NCBI GenBank assembly: GCA_002694465.1
Contig: NZMG01000023.1
Location: 24,319 to 88,318, forward strand
Length of the DNA stretch: 64,000 nucleotides
From: Flavobacteriaceae bacterium
GTDB taxonomy: Bacteria > Bacteroidota > Bacteroidia > Flavobacteriales > Flavobacteriaceae
Direction of reading: 5' to 3'
Shown in pieces: positions 9,692-17,537 of this stretch; positions within the stretch are counted from its first letter, which is position 1; every line of letters starts with the position of its first letter. The notes under the pieces were generated by a model. The model did not search any database. It saw only the letters and a list, made by a program, of their open reading frames with translations, and was not told where the DNA came from. A program made the translations under genes and the position numbers.

Positions 9692-10711
9692 ATGAATAAA
9701 AATACATACATCCTCGGCATTGAATCCTCATGCGACGACACTGCAGCTGCTGTTATCCATAACGGCGTGGTACTTTCTAATGTTGTTGCTGGACAAAAAA
9801 TACATGAAGAATACGGGGGTGTTGTCCCAGAGTTGGCTTCACGTGCACATCAACAAAATATAGTCCCTGTAGTTCATCAAGCATTACGCAAAGCAAATAT
9901 CGATAAAAAACAGCTAAGTGCCATAGCTTTTACCCAAGGACCTGGATTAATGGGTTCTTTACTTGTAGGCACCTCGTTTTCAAAGTCCTTGGCGATGGGT
10001 TTAGGGATTCCTTTAATAGCCGTAAACCATATGCAAGCCCATATTTTGGCGCATTTTATTAAAGCCGAAGGACAAACCGCACCCACATTCCCATTTATTG
10101 CTTTAACGATTAGCGGTGGTCATACACAAATTGTAAAAGTGACAGATTATTTTGAGATGGAGATTTTAGGCGAAACCATTGATGATGCCGTGGGCGAAGC
10201 TTTTGATAAATCGGCAAAGATATTAGGTCTTCCCTATCCTGGTGGTCCTTTAATCGATAAATATGCACAAAGTGGAAATCCACTTGCATATCCCTTTACA
10301 AAACCTAAAGTGGGTGATTTAGAATTCAGTTTTAGCGGATTAAAAACCGCGGTGTTATATTTTGTAGAACGTGAAACTAACAAGAATCCAAATTTCGTTT
10401 CAGAAAACTTAGAAGATATTTGTGCCAGCATACAGTTCACCATTGTAGACTACCTAATGGACAAGATTAAAAATGCTGTGGCGATTACTAGCATCAATCA
10501 AGTTGCTATTGGTGGCGGTGTTTCTGCCAACAGTGGTATTCGGAATGCGCTAAAAGCAACTGAAAAAGAACTAGGTTGGAAAACCTATATCCCGCGATTT
10601 GAATATTGTACAGACAATGCGGCAATGATATCCATGGTGGGTGAATTGAAATATAAAACCCAGCAATTTTCTTCCAATAATTTAGTGGCTAAAGCCCGAA
10701 TGAAATTATAA
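9692..10711 (+). CDS. tsaD: tRNA N6-adenosine threonylcarbamoyltransferase TsaD
   Basis: This is the Kae1/TsaD subunit (339 residues, usual length). Its ASKHA-type ATPase fold transfers the threonylcarbamoyl group to A37 of ANN-decoding tRNAs. Visible signatures are GIESSCDDTAAAV at the N-terminus, the metal-binding HMQAHILAH (about residue 110), SGGHTQIV, and the C-terminal GGGVSANSGIR followed by FEYCTDNAAMI. It acts in the cytoplasm with TsaB, TsaC and TsaE, none of which is in the window. It is the first gene of a tight run with the TfoX-like gene (1-base gap) and rsmE (1-base overlap). Confidence 0.97.
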   Translation: MNKNTYILGIESSCDDTAAAVIHNGVVLSNVVAGQKIHEEYGGVVPELASRAHQQNIVPVVHQALRKANIDKKQLSAIAFTQGPGLMGSLLVGTSFSKSLAMGLGIPLIAVNHMQAHILAHFIKAEGQTAPTFPFIALTISGGHTQIVKVTDYFEMEILGETIDDAVGEAFDKSAKILGLPYPGGPLIDKYAQSGNPLAYPFTKPKVGDLEFSFSGLKTAVLYFVERETNKNPNFVSENLEDICASIQFTIVDYLMDKIKNAVAITSINQVAIGGGVSANSGIRNALKATEKELGWKTYIPRFEYCTDNAAMISMVGELKYKTQQFSSNNLVAKARMKL

Positions 10712-10712
10712 T

Positions 10713-11045
10713 ATGTCAAACACCGAAGAAATACTGAAAAGAATCCGAGTAGCTTTAAAGCCATGGGAAAAAGATATTGTCGAAAAGCGTATGTTTGGCG
10801 GTACATGTTTTCTATATAAGGGAAAAATGTGTGTAGGCGAAACAAAAGAAAGACTTATGGTGCGTGTTCCTTCAGAAAAAATGAAAGAAGCATTGAGCAC
10901 TGAATTTGTTGGACCCATGAATTTTACGGGAAAGCCTATGAAGGAATTTATTTTTGTTACAGAAAAAGGATTTCATACAGAAGAGAAGCTACAACATTGG
11001 ATAGAAATAGGTGTGGCTCATGCTAAAAGGAAAAGCGAACAATAA
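10713..11045 (+). CDS. TfoX/Sxy N-terminal domain protein
   Basis: A 110-residue protein consisting only of the TfoX/Sxy N-terminal domain, recognised by KRMFGGTCFLYKGKMCVG and LMVRVP. The C-terminal helix-hairpin-helix domain of proteobacterial TfoX is absent. In gamma-proteobacteria TfoX/Sxy promotes competence-gene expression with CRP; stand-alone N-terminal-domain proteins of this kind are widespread and their role is not established. It is embedded between tsaD (1-base gap) and rsmE (1-base overlap), so it is probably translated from the same transcript. Confidence 0.82.
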   Translation: MSNTEEILKRIRVALKPWEKDIVEKRMFGGTCFLYKGKMCVGETKERLMVRVPSEKMKEALSTEFVGPMNFTGKPMKEFIFVTEKGFHTEEKLQHWIEIGVAHAKRKSEQ

Positions 11046-11755
11046 TGAATCTATTCTACCAAGGTAATCTTTCCGAAACTTCTCAGAATATCATTTTTGA
11101 TAAAGAGGAAAGCCGCCATATTTTTAAAGCTTTACGTCATAAAGTTGGAGATACCTTGTATATAACAAATGGGCTTGGAATGTTATTTACAGCCGAATTG
11201 GTAGAGGTTTCACAAAAACAATGTCTTGCTGTAACTACAATAGCAGAAAAGAAAGCTCCACTACCCTATTATTTGCACATGGCGGTTGCGCCTACTAAAA
11301 ACAACGATCGTTTTGAATGGTTTTTAGAAAAAGCTACGGAGATTGGAATATCAGAAATTACTCCTATTCTATGCGACCGAAGCGAAAGAAAAGTCATTAA
11401 AGTGGACCGCTTCGAAAAAATTATCGAAAGCGCGATGAAACAATCACTCAAAATGTACAAACCGAAGCTTAATGAATTGACTTCCTTTTCTGATTTTATA
11501 AAGCTTCAAAGCAATTTTAATGGAATAAAATGTATTGCTCATTGCGAAGATTCGGAAAAGGAATTGTTAAAAAATTTAGTTCAGCCAACATCAAACAACA
11601 TCATTCTTATTGGTCCGGAAGGAGATTTTTCCTACAAGGAAATTGAATTAGCGCAAAAAAATGACTTTATCCCTATAAGTCTTGGAGAAAGTCGATTACG
11701 CACCGAAACAGCCGCAATATCTGCTTGTCACACAGTTTATTGCAACAATTTATAG
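11045..11755 (+). CDS. rsmE: 16S rRNA (uracil1498-N3)-methyltransferase RsmE
   Basis: A 236-residue SPOUT-class methyltransferase that methylates U1498 of 16S rRNA in the assembled small subunit. It has the N-terminal PUA-like domain (SRHIFKALRHKVGD) and the trefoil-knot SAM-binding domain with EWFLEKATEIGI, LIGPEGDFS and the knot motif SRLRTETAA. Length fits the family. The gene overlaps the TfoX-like gene by one base. No terminator hairpin was seen directly after it. Confidence 0.95.
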   Translation: MNLFYQGNLSETSQNIIFDKEESRHIFKALRHKVGDTLYITNGLGMLFTAELVEVSQKQCLAVTTIAEKKAPLPYYLHMAVAPTKNNDRFEWFLEKATEIGISEITPILCDRSERKVIKVDRFEKIIESAMKQSLKMYKPKLNELTSFSDFIKLQSNFNGIKCIAHCEDSEKELLKNLVQPTSNNIILIGPEGDFSYKEIELAQKNDFIPISLGESRLRTETAAISACHTVYCNNL

Positions 11756-11779
11756 TCTCTTTTAAATTATAAAAGTGTT

Positions 11780-11824
11780 TTTTATCGATAAAATTTGCTA
11801 TTTAATCGATATTTTATATATTGC
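11780..11824 (+). promoter_or_regulatory. Possible promoter with palindromic element upstream of the 57-residue ORF
   Basis: TTTG at 11794-11797 is followed after exactly 19 bases by TATATTGC (11817-11824), which matches six of eight positions of a TTTG-N19-TAnnTTTG promoter pattern if free positions are counted. A perfect 14-base palindrome TTTTATCGATAAAA (11780-11793) abuts the -33 element. A second ATCGAT lies at 11805-11810, with its centre 21 bases (two helical turns) further on. This could be an operator, but AT-rich palindromes are common here. Confidence 0.25.
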
Positions 11825-11870
11825 ACTCACCAAATCGAACCTAATTTATACTTAACCTACTTAAGTTGCT

Positions 11871-12044
11871 ATGAATGCACTAAAGAGAAGTCCCCGTAAA
11901 AGTACGCCGTCCCAAAGCGTGCCATATCAAGAGGTTACTTTAAAGTTTCTCTCTCCAATGCAAAGGGAAAAGTCAAACAAAATCACTAAAGATTGGAAAC
12001 TATTCACCTATTCCCTTTTTGGTGAAATGATTGATAATATTTAA
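11871..12044 (+). CDS. Possible small basic protein, 57 residues
   Basis: An ATG-initiated frame of 57 codons in the 333-base gap between rsmE and the DUF4159 gene. It reads MNALKRSPRK at the start and ends FGEMIDNI, with many K/R residues in the first half. No family is recognised, and there is no signal peptide or membrane segment. A plausible promoter ends 46 bases upstream. Without homologues it may equally be a chance frame; the gap otherwise holds nothing I can identify. Confidence 0.3.
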   Translation: MNALKRSPRKSTPSQSVPYQEVTLKFLSPMQREKSNKITKDWKLFTYSLFGEMIDNI

Positions 12045-12088
12045 TATTTTTCTACTTCTGGCCATCACAAATTTGTTATTTTTGGAAC

Positions 12089-12730
12089 ATGCGATGGTTA
12101 CTATTTATTTCTTTTATATTCTCGATAAATTTTTCTCAAGCTCAAGAGCTTGCCATTTTAAGGTATGGTGGCGGTGGAGATTGGTATAGTAATCCTACAG
12201 CACTTCCCAATTTAATTAAGTTTTGTAACCAACAAATCAATACCTCTCTACAGGAAAAACCTCAAACGGTATCCCTTTTGGATGTGGAACTCTTTAACTA
12301 TCCCCTTATCCATATGACCGGACATGGAAACGTGTTCTTTACCAATGAGGAAGTAGAAAACCTTCGAGATTATCTATTAAGCGGTGGGTTTCTTCATATT
12401 GACGACAACTATGGTATGGATCAGTACGTGCGAAAAGAACTTGCTAAACTTTTTCCAAACGAAGAATTAAAAGAACTTCCAGGAGATCATCCAATTTTTA
12501 ATCAGAAATTTAAATTTCCTCAAGGATTACCAAAAATTCATGAGCATGATAATGGCAGACCACAGGCCTTTGGAATCACTATAGACGGCAGGCTAGTACT
12601 GTTATATACCTTTGAAAGTGATTTAGGAGATGGATGGGAGAACCCAGAAGTACATAACGATCCTGCCGAAGTTAGACTTAAAGCCCTACAAATGGGTGCT
12701 AACATTATTCAATACGCTTTTGAAAATTAG
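12089..12730 (+). CDS. DUF4159 domain secreted protein
   Basis: A 213-residue protein with a signal peptide (residues 1-18, ending FSQAQ) followed by one DUF4159 domain. The segments RYGGGGDWYSNP, MTGHGNVFF, GGFLHIDDNYG and LPGDHPIFN are typical. The fold of DUF4159 resembles the class I glutamine amidotransferase-like domain, but its biochemical role is unknown. In Bacteroidetes it usually neighbours the THUMP-like methyltransferase gene, as here (10-base gap). A TATTTTTG box lies at 12077-12084, only 4 bases before the ATG, so it is either unused or would give an almost leaderless mRNA. Confidence 0.9.
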   Translation: MRWLLFISFIFSINFSQAQELAILRYGGGGDWYSNPTALPNLIKFCNQQINTSLQEKPQTVSLLDVELFNYPLIHMTGHGNVFFTNEEVENLRDYLLSGGFLHIDDNYGMDQYVRKELAKLFPNEELKELPGDHPIFNQKFKFPQGLPKIHEHDNGRPQAFGITIDGRLVLLYTFESDLGDGWENPEVHNDPAEVRLKALQMGANIIQYAFEN

Positions 12731-12740
12731 ATAATCTGGT

Positions 12741-13904
12741 ATGAATATAGCATTATTGCGACCAGAAGTACAGCAATTCATTAAAGAGTTTGAAGGAGAC
12801 GTTTCCCAACTAGCTTTTAAAGGTTCTCCGTGGGAAGAAATTCCTTTAAAAGAACTTATTCAGCAGATTGAAAGTTATACCAAATGTAAAGATAAACTCC
12901 CTACTTGGTATAACTGCCATAATATAATTTACCCGCCAAAGCTCCATATAGAGCAGACTTCTTCAGAGATTACAGCACTATATAAAGCTTCAATAGTTAA
13001 AGGGAAAGGATTGGCCGATATCACAGGCGGATTTGGTGTTGATAGCTATTTTTTTTCTGAAAAATTTACAACGGTACATCATTTTGAAGAAAACGACTAT
13101 TTATCTGAAATCGCAGCACATAACTTTAAACAATTAGAAAAGACTAATGTTTCCTTTTTTGCAACAGATGGGATTGAAGGAATTCGAAATCAAAAATACG
13201 ATGTTATTTATGCAGATCCATCACGCAGACACGCCTCCAAAGGGAAAGTATTTTTTTTAAGTGATTGTGAGCCCAATCTTGTGGATCATCAGGAATTTTT
13301 ATTAGAACTGTGTGAAATCTTATTGGTAAAAACATCACCTATGCTAGATATTTCGATGGGTTTGAATGAACTGAAAAATGTTTCCGAAATACACATCATC
13401 GCGGTCAATAACGAAGTGAAAGAACTACTTTGGATTCTTTCCAAATCAATTTCAGAAGAAATATTGATTAAAACCATCAACTTCAGTAAAACCGAAAAAG
13501 AGGAATTTCAATTTTATTTTGATTCTGAAAACAGGGAACATTATGAAACTCCCCTAACCTATCTTTATGAACCAAATGCTGCTATAATGAAGGCTGGAGG
13601 CTTTTCTAAAATATGTGATGCCTTCCCTGTTTATAAACTTGCGCAACACAGCCATTTATTTACAAGTGATGCCCTTATTGATTTTCCAGGACGAGTTTTC
13701 AAGATTACTTCGGTGATTCCGTACCAAAAATCAGAAATGAAAAACTTTGCAAAATCAAAAGCAAATGTAAGTACCCGTAACTTTCCAGAAACAGTGGCGC
13801 AGATAAAGAAAAAATGGAATATAAACGATGGCGGAAATAAATATCTTTTTTTTACGACACTTCAAAATGGTGATAAAGTAGTTTTAGATACAGAGAAACT
13901 GTAG
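12741..13904 (+). CDS. Class I SAM-dependent methyltransferase with THUMP-like domain
   Basis: A 387-residue protein of the Bacteroidetes THUMP-like methyltransferase group (PG_1098 type). An N-terminal helical region precedes a Rossmann-type SAM-binding domain with ADITGGFGVDSYFF (SAM loop) and the catalytic-loop-like YADPSRRH. A C-terminal THUMP-like/ferredoxin-like portion follows (about 290-387). The DPSRR sequence stands where N-methyltransferases have DPPY or NPPY, so an RNA base is the likely substrate; this is inference. It follows the DUF4159 gene by 10 bases. Confidence 0.88.
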   Translation: MNIALLRPEVQQFIKEFEGDVSQLAFKGSPWEEIPLKELIQQIESYTKCKDKLPTWYNCHNIIYPPKLHIEQTSSEITALYKASIVKGKGLADITGGFGVDSYFFSEKFTTVHHFEENDYLSEIAAHNFKQLEKTNVSFFATDGIEGIRNQKYDVIYADPSRRHASKGKVFFLSDCEPNLVDHQEFLLELCEILLVKTSPMLDISMGLNELKNVSEIHIIAVNNEVKELLWILSKSISEEILIKTINFSKTEKEEFQFYFDSENREHYETPLTYLYEPNAAIMKAGGFSKICDAFPVYKLAQHSHLFTSDALIDFPGRVFKITSVIPYQKSEMKNFAKSKANVSTRNFPETVAQIKKKWNINDGGNKYLFFTTLQNGDKVVLDTEKL

Positions 13905-13974
13905 AAAAGTGAAAATTTCCTTAAACTTTTAAAGTGCATTTTTTCATCCTAAATATTTCCTATATATTAAAAAT

Positions 13975-14796
13975 ATGAAGGAAATAGTATTAAAATATTG
14001 GTTTTGCTGGGTATTTATTTTAGTTTCATGTGTTCCTCCTGGCAATTTAAATCCATTAATAAGTTTGCCAAACGATTTAAAAGAAGTTTCCGCAGCAGAG
14101 GTTCTTGATGGAAATGATACTGTATGGATGATAGAAGATCAAGGGAATGCCGCTAAAGTTTATGGTATTGACCTTACACAACAACATCTTTTAAAAATCA
14201 TTACTGTAGAAAATGCGAAAAATAAAGACTGGGAAGATTTAACAAGTGATGCAGAAGGGAATCTTTATATAGGTGATTTTGGTAATAATTCAAACAAAAG
14301 AAAAGAAGGTACCATTTACAAGCTTACCAATATTACAAATGCTGAAAGCAAAATAAATGCGGAAGTGATAACCTACTCGGTTCCAAATAATGTGGAAAAT
14401 GAAGATTTTGAAAGCTTTTTTCTTTACAATGGGTACTTCTACATCTTTAGCAAAGATGATAAAAAAGGAACGGTTATAAAAGTACCAAACGTTATTGGAA
14501 AAACCGAAGCTACAATTGTTTCAGAATTTAATTTAAAAGGAAAAGATGATGCCATTACTTCTGCAGATATATCTGCTGATGGAACGGAAGTAATTTTATT
14601 AAATCATGAAAAACTATGGAAGTTATCTAATTTTAAGGGAGATGATTTCTTTTCAGGTACAATTGAAAAACTTTCTTTTAATCATAACACTCAAAAAGAA
14701 GGACTCTGCTATCTAGATAGGAGTACGGTTATTATAACAGATGAACGAAACGGCTCTGAAGGAGGTAATGTTTATTCCTTTAGTATTAACCATTAA
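13975..14796 (+). CDS. Putative beta-propeller lipoprotein
   Basis: A 273-residue exported protein. The N-terminus has a hydrophobic segment ending in a lipobox-like FILVSC (Cys at residue 19), suggesting lipid anchoring. The mature part has repeated beta-blade-like segments such as EGNLYIGDFGNNSNKRK and DISADGTEVILLNHEKLWKL, resembling the SdiA-regulated/NHL-like propeller proteins. I assign no catalytic function. It is transcribed alone, with 70 bases upstream and a hairpin terminator (14914-14942) about 120 bases downstream. Confidence 0.75.
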   Translation: MKEIVLKYWFCWVFILVSCVPPGNLNPLISLPNDLKEVSAAEVLDGNDTVWMIEDQGNAAKVYGIDLTQQHLLKIITVENAKNKDWEDLTSDAEGNLYIGDFGNNSNKRKEGTIYKLTNITNAESKINAEVITYSVPNNVENEDFESFFLYNGYFYIFSKDDKKGTVIKVPNVIGKTEATIVSEFNLKGKDDAITSADISADGTEVILLNHEKLWKLSNFKGDDFFSGTIEKLSFNHNTQKEGLCYLDRSTVIITDERNGSEGGNVYSFSINH

Positions 14797-14913
14797 ATCA
14801 ACTCTCAAAATCAATAGTATATAAATAATAGATTCTACTACCATTATTACAACTATTTCAATTTTTTTAAAGTTTTAGAAAACAACGAATGCACTTTACA
14901 AATGAAGAAATTA

Positions 14914-14942
14914 AAAAGCCTTAGATTTCTCTAAGGCTTTGA
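14914..14942 (-). terminator. Bidirectional hairpin terminator after the tRNA cluster
   Basis: AAAGCCTTAGA pairs with TCTAAGGCTTT around a four-base loop, with T-rich flank on the minus strand. It can end the minus-strand tRNA transcript and also the plus-strand lipoprotein gene. Confidence 0.75.
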
Positions 14943-14951
14943 TTTTACTAG

Positions 14952-15025
14952 TGATCGCGACAGGATTCGAACCTGTGACCGTCTGCTTAGAAGGCAGATG
15001 CTCTATCCAGCTGAGCTACGCGACC
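14952..15025 (-). tRNA. tRNA-Arg (anticodon TCT)
   Basis: A 74-base cloverleaf: acceptor GGTCGCG pairs with CGCGATC, the T arm contains GGTTCGAATCC, and the anticodon loop CTTCTAA gives anticodon TCT, which reads AGA/AGG. The 3' CCA is not encoded. It is the last of three tRNA genes on this strand and is separated from tRNA-Pro by a strong terminator-like hairpin. Confidence 0.97.
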
Positions 15026-15030
15026 ATAGC

Positions 15031-15064
15031 TTAAAAAAAAACCGAACTTGAAAAAGTCCGGTTC
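15031..15064 (-). terminator. Terminator-like hairpin between tRNA-Pro and tRNA-Arg
   Basis: On the minus strand ACCGGAC pairs with GTTCGGT (one wobble) and is followed by nine consecutive T. This has the full form of an intrinsic terminator in the direction of tRNA transcription, yet a tRNA gene lies just beyond it. Confidence 0.7.
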
Positions 15065-15067
15065 TTG

Positions 15068-15142
15068 TCGGGGTGGCAGGATTCGAACCTGCGACCTCCT
15101 GCTCCCAAAGCAGGCGCGATGACCGGGCTACGCTACACCCCG
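15068..15142 (-). tRNA. tRNA-Pro (anticodon TGG)
   Basis: A 75-base cloverleaf: acceptor CGGGGTG pairs with CACCCCG, the T loop is GGTTCGAATCC, and the anticodon loop TTTGGGA gives anticodon TGG, which reads CCN codons. CCA is not encoded. Confidence 0.97.
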
Positions 15143-15179
15143 TGAAATAACATTGCTGTATCTTCACAAATTATTGTTG

Positions 15180-15263
15180 CGGAGAGACAGGGATTCGAAC
15201 CCTGGCAACGGTTTCCCGTTGACAGATTAGCAATCTGCTCCATTACCACTCTGGCACCTCTCC
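15180..15263 (-). tRNA. tRNA-Ser (anticodon GCT)
   Basis: An 84-base class II tRNA with a long variable arm (CAACGGGAAACCGTTG). Acceptor GGAGAGG pairs with TCTCTCC, the anticodon loop TTGCTAA gives anticodon GCT, which reads AGC/AGT, and the discriminator base is G as expected for serine tRNAs. It is the first gene of the cluster. Confidence 0.97.
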
Positions 15264-15297
15264 AAATCAATGAACCCACATATTTTCAATGCGGTTG

Positions 15298-15329
15298 CAA
15301 ATGTAAATTTATCTATTCAATAACCCAAA
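15298..15329 (-). promoter_or_regulatory. Promoter of the Ser-Pro-Arg tRNA cluster
   Basis: On the minus strand TTTG is followed after 20 bases by TACATTTG, an exact match to the TAnnTTTG -7 box, and the tRNA-Ser gene starts 35 bases downstream of it. Spacing is one base longer than the usual 19. Confidence 0.55.
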
Positions 15330-15368
15330 AAAAAAGAAACGTTTTTTATATTTTTTTTTCCGCTCATT

Positions 15369-17408
15369 TTATTCGGGATATTCTACTCTTAAATGATAGC
15401 TGTTTTTAAGTTTTTTCTTTAAAACTTTCTTAATAATTTCAATCTCTTTAAAAGTAATATTAGCGTTAATAAATTGTCCATTTTCCATTTGGCTATTGAC
15501 AATGTTTTCTACAAAAGAATCAATTTTTGAGGCCGTAGGGTCTTTCAAGCTCTTACTTGCCGCCTCCACACTATCTGCCATCATCAATATGGCCGTTTCT
15601 TTTGAAAAAGGCTTAGGCCCGGGATATTGAAAATCTTCCTTCTTTACTTCTCCGTTTATTTCTTCTTCTTTTTTGTAGAAATAAAACACCAAACTAGTTC
15701 CATGATGGGTCCTTATAAAATCAACAATTCTATCTGGGAGATTATTCTTTCTTGCAATTTCTATTCCTTTTATAACGTGATCTATAATGATTTTGGCACT
15801 TTCCTTAGGTGATAACTCATTCAGGGGGTTTATCTGATTTAATTGATTTTCGGTAAAATTGGATGGATTCACCATTTTACCAATATCGTGATACAGTGCT
15901 CCTACTCTTGCTAGCATTGAATTTGCTCCAATTTCATTGGCTGCAGCCTCGGCTAAATTTGCAACATTCAACGAATGGTGAAAAGTACCTGGCGCTCTGT
16001 TTGAAAGTTCTTTTAACAAGGCAGAATTTGTATTGCTTAGTTCCAGCAATGATACTTCAGAAACCAATCCGAAGATTTTTTCATAAATATATATAAGTGG
16101 AAATGCAAAAAGTGTTACCAACCCACAAATAATGAAATAGACAAAATTTTCGAGTTCAATTTGGGCAATGTTACCTTCTTGAATAATGAAAAATGCAAAA
16201 TAACCAAGGATGTAGATAAAAGTGATTTGCCCTACAGAGATAAATAAATTGGCACGCTTGTACAATTCTGAAACGGTTAAAATAGTAACAATACCTGCAA
16301 TGATTTGAAGAAACATAAACTCAAAGCTATTAGGTACAATAAAGCCTAAAAGCATTATGGTGAGAACGTGCACAAACAGTCCTAATCTTGCATCAAAAAA
16401 GCTCTTTAAAATGATAGGTAAAATACACAATGGAATAATATAAACATAGGTAGCATCGTACTTTACAACTAAAGTGGTGACAAATACCATCACTATAATA
16501 TTGAAGAAAATAAAACTTACCTTAGTATCATTTGCATAAATTTCACGGCGATATTTTCTAAGAAATAAGAATAGCATAATAAACACCAAGGACACGAGCA
16601 TTGAGTAGCCAAAAACTAGCCAATAATAATTATTTTGACTCCAAACCTGCGATTGAAATTGATCCTTTAAAGAATTTAATATCAGGTATTTTTCACCTTC
16701 AACCACTTCTCCTTTTGCAATAATTCGAGTCCCTTTTTCTACAATTCCTTTATTTGGATTAATTTGATTGATCGCATTTTCAATAGCAGATTCTGTACGT
16801 TGAGGATTGTACGAAATATTGGGTTGTGCTACTGTAGTAATAAGTCTTTGTAATAACGGAATGACATCCTTTCTATCTTTTGCTTTTGTAGTTACCAATG
16901 GAACCAAATCATCTTTTTTGAAAAACTGAGAAAACACCACTTCACTAACTTCGTTTCCAACTTTCAAATACACTATTCTATCCTCCGAAAATGAGTACTC
17001 ATTTTCAACAAGCCCTTTAGTATATACTTCATTTAAAATAGAATTTCCTAGTTGCGCTACACGGTTTTTAGAAGTTTGATACAAACTGTCAACATATTCA
17101 ACATCAAGATTTGTCTTAAAAGACTCTAAAGCTATTGCTGGAATTTTGGAATTGGCATCAAAATAAGGAATAACAGAAGAACGAATAGCTTCCTTTTCAC
17201 TTTCAAGTGTCTCTTTATCTTTCTTTATGGTAAAATTGAACGGAGAAAGTAAATTTTCGTATTGCCAGGGTTTTCCTTTCTGAAAATTATATTTAAACTG
17301 CCCCCCTTTCGGCAAAAGATAAATTACCAAAAGTGTAGTAACTAGGTACAAAAAAACCTTATAAATAAGTGATTGATTTCGGGTTAAGAAAAAGACAAGG
17401 TTTTTCAT
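15369..17408 (-). CDS. 7TMR-HD family phosphohydrolase, PgpH-like cyclic-di-AMP phosphodiesterase
   Basis: A 679-residue membrane enzyme. One N-terminal membrane segment (about 12-32) is followed by a large extracytoplasmic 7TMR-HDED domain (about 40-260). Seven closely spaced membrane helices come next (about 265-450), then a cytoplasmic HD domain with FHHSLNVANLAEAAANEIG, ALYHDIGKM and the distal HHG of RTHHGTSLV. In Firmicutes this architecture (PgpH) hydrolyses cyclic di-AMP. The same substrate is likely but not proven here; no diadenylate cyclase is in the window. It is transcribed alone, diverging from the thiolase gene. Confidence 0.92.
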   Translation of the reverse strand: MKNLVFFLTRNQSLIYKVFLYLVTTLLVIYLLPKGGQFKYNFQKGKPWQYENLLSPFNFTIKKDKETLESEKEAIRSSVIPYFDANSKIPAIALESFKTNLDVEYVDSLYQTSKNRVAQLGNSILNEVYTKGLVENEYSFSEDRIVYLKVGNEVSEVVFSQFFKKDDLVPLVTTKAKDRKDVIPLLQRLITTVAQPNISYNPQRTESAIENAINQINPNKGIVEKGTRIIAKGEVVEGEKYLILNSLKDQFQSQVWSQNNYYWLVFGYSMLVSLVFIMLFLFLRKYRREIYANDTKVSFIFFNIIVMVFVTTLVVKYDATYVYIIPLCILPIILKSFFDARLGLFVHVLTIMLLGFIVPNSFEFMFLQIIAGIVTILTVSELYKRANLFISVGQITFIYILGYFAFFIIQEGNIAQIELENFVYFIICGLVTLFAFPLIYIYEKIFGLVSEVSLLELSNTNSALLKELSNRAPGTFHHSLNVANLAEAAANEIGANSMLARVGALYHDIGKMVNPSNFTENQLNQINPLNELSPKESAKIIIDHVIKGIEIARKNNLPDRIVDFIRTHHGTSLVFYFYKKEEEINGEVKKEDFQYPGPKPFSKETAILMMADSVEAASKSLKDPTASKIDSFVENIVNSQMENGQFINANITFKEIEIIKKVLKKKLKNSYHLRVEYPE

Positions 17409-17497
17409 ATAAAAAATTACGAAAAGTAAAGGTATGAATAAGCTTTCATTTATCCCAAGCCCTAATCTATTAACAAGGATATTTCATTTTTAATCCG

Positions 17498-17505
17498 TAA
17501 TTTTG
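17498..17505 (+). promoter_or_regulatory. Possible -7 box upstream of the thiolase gene
   Basis: TAATTTTG matches TAnnTTTG and lies 32 bases before the ATG at 17538. No TTTG is found 19 bases upstream, so the -33 element is missing or degenerate. Confidence 0.3.
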
Positions 17506-17537
17506 CAACTCATTAATTCTATTTAATTAAAATTATT

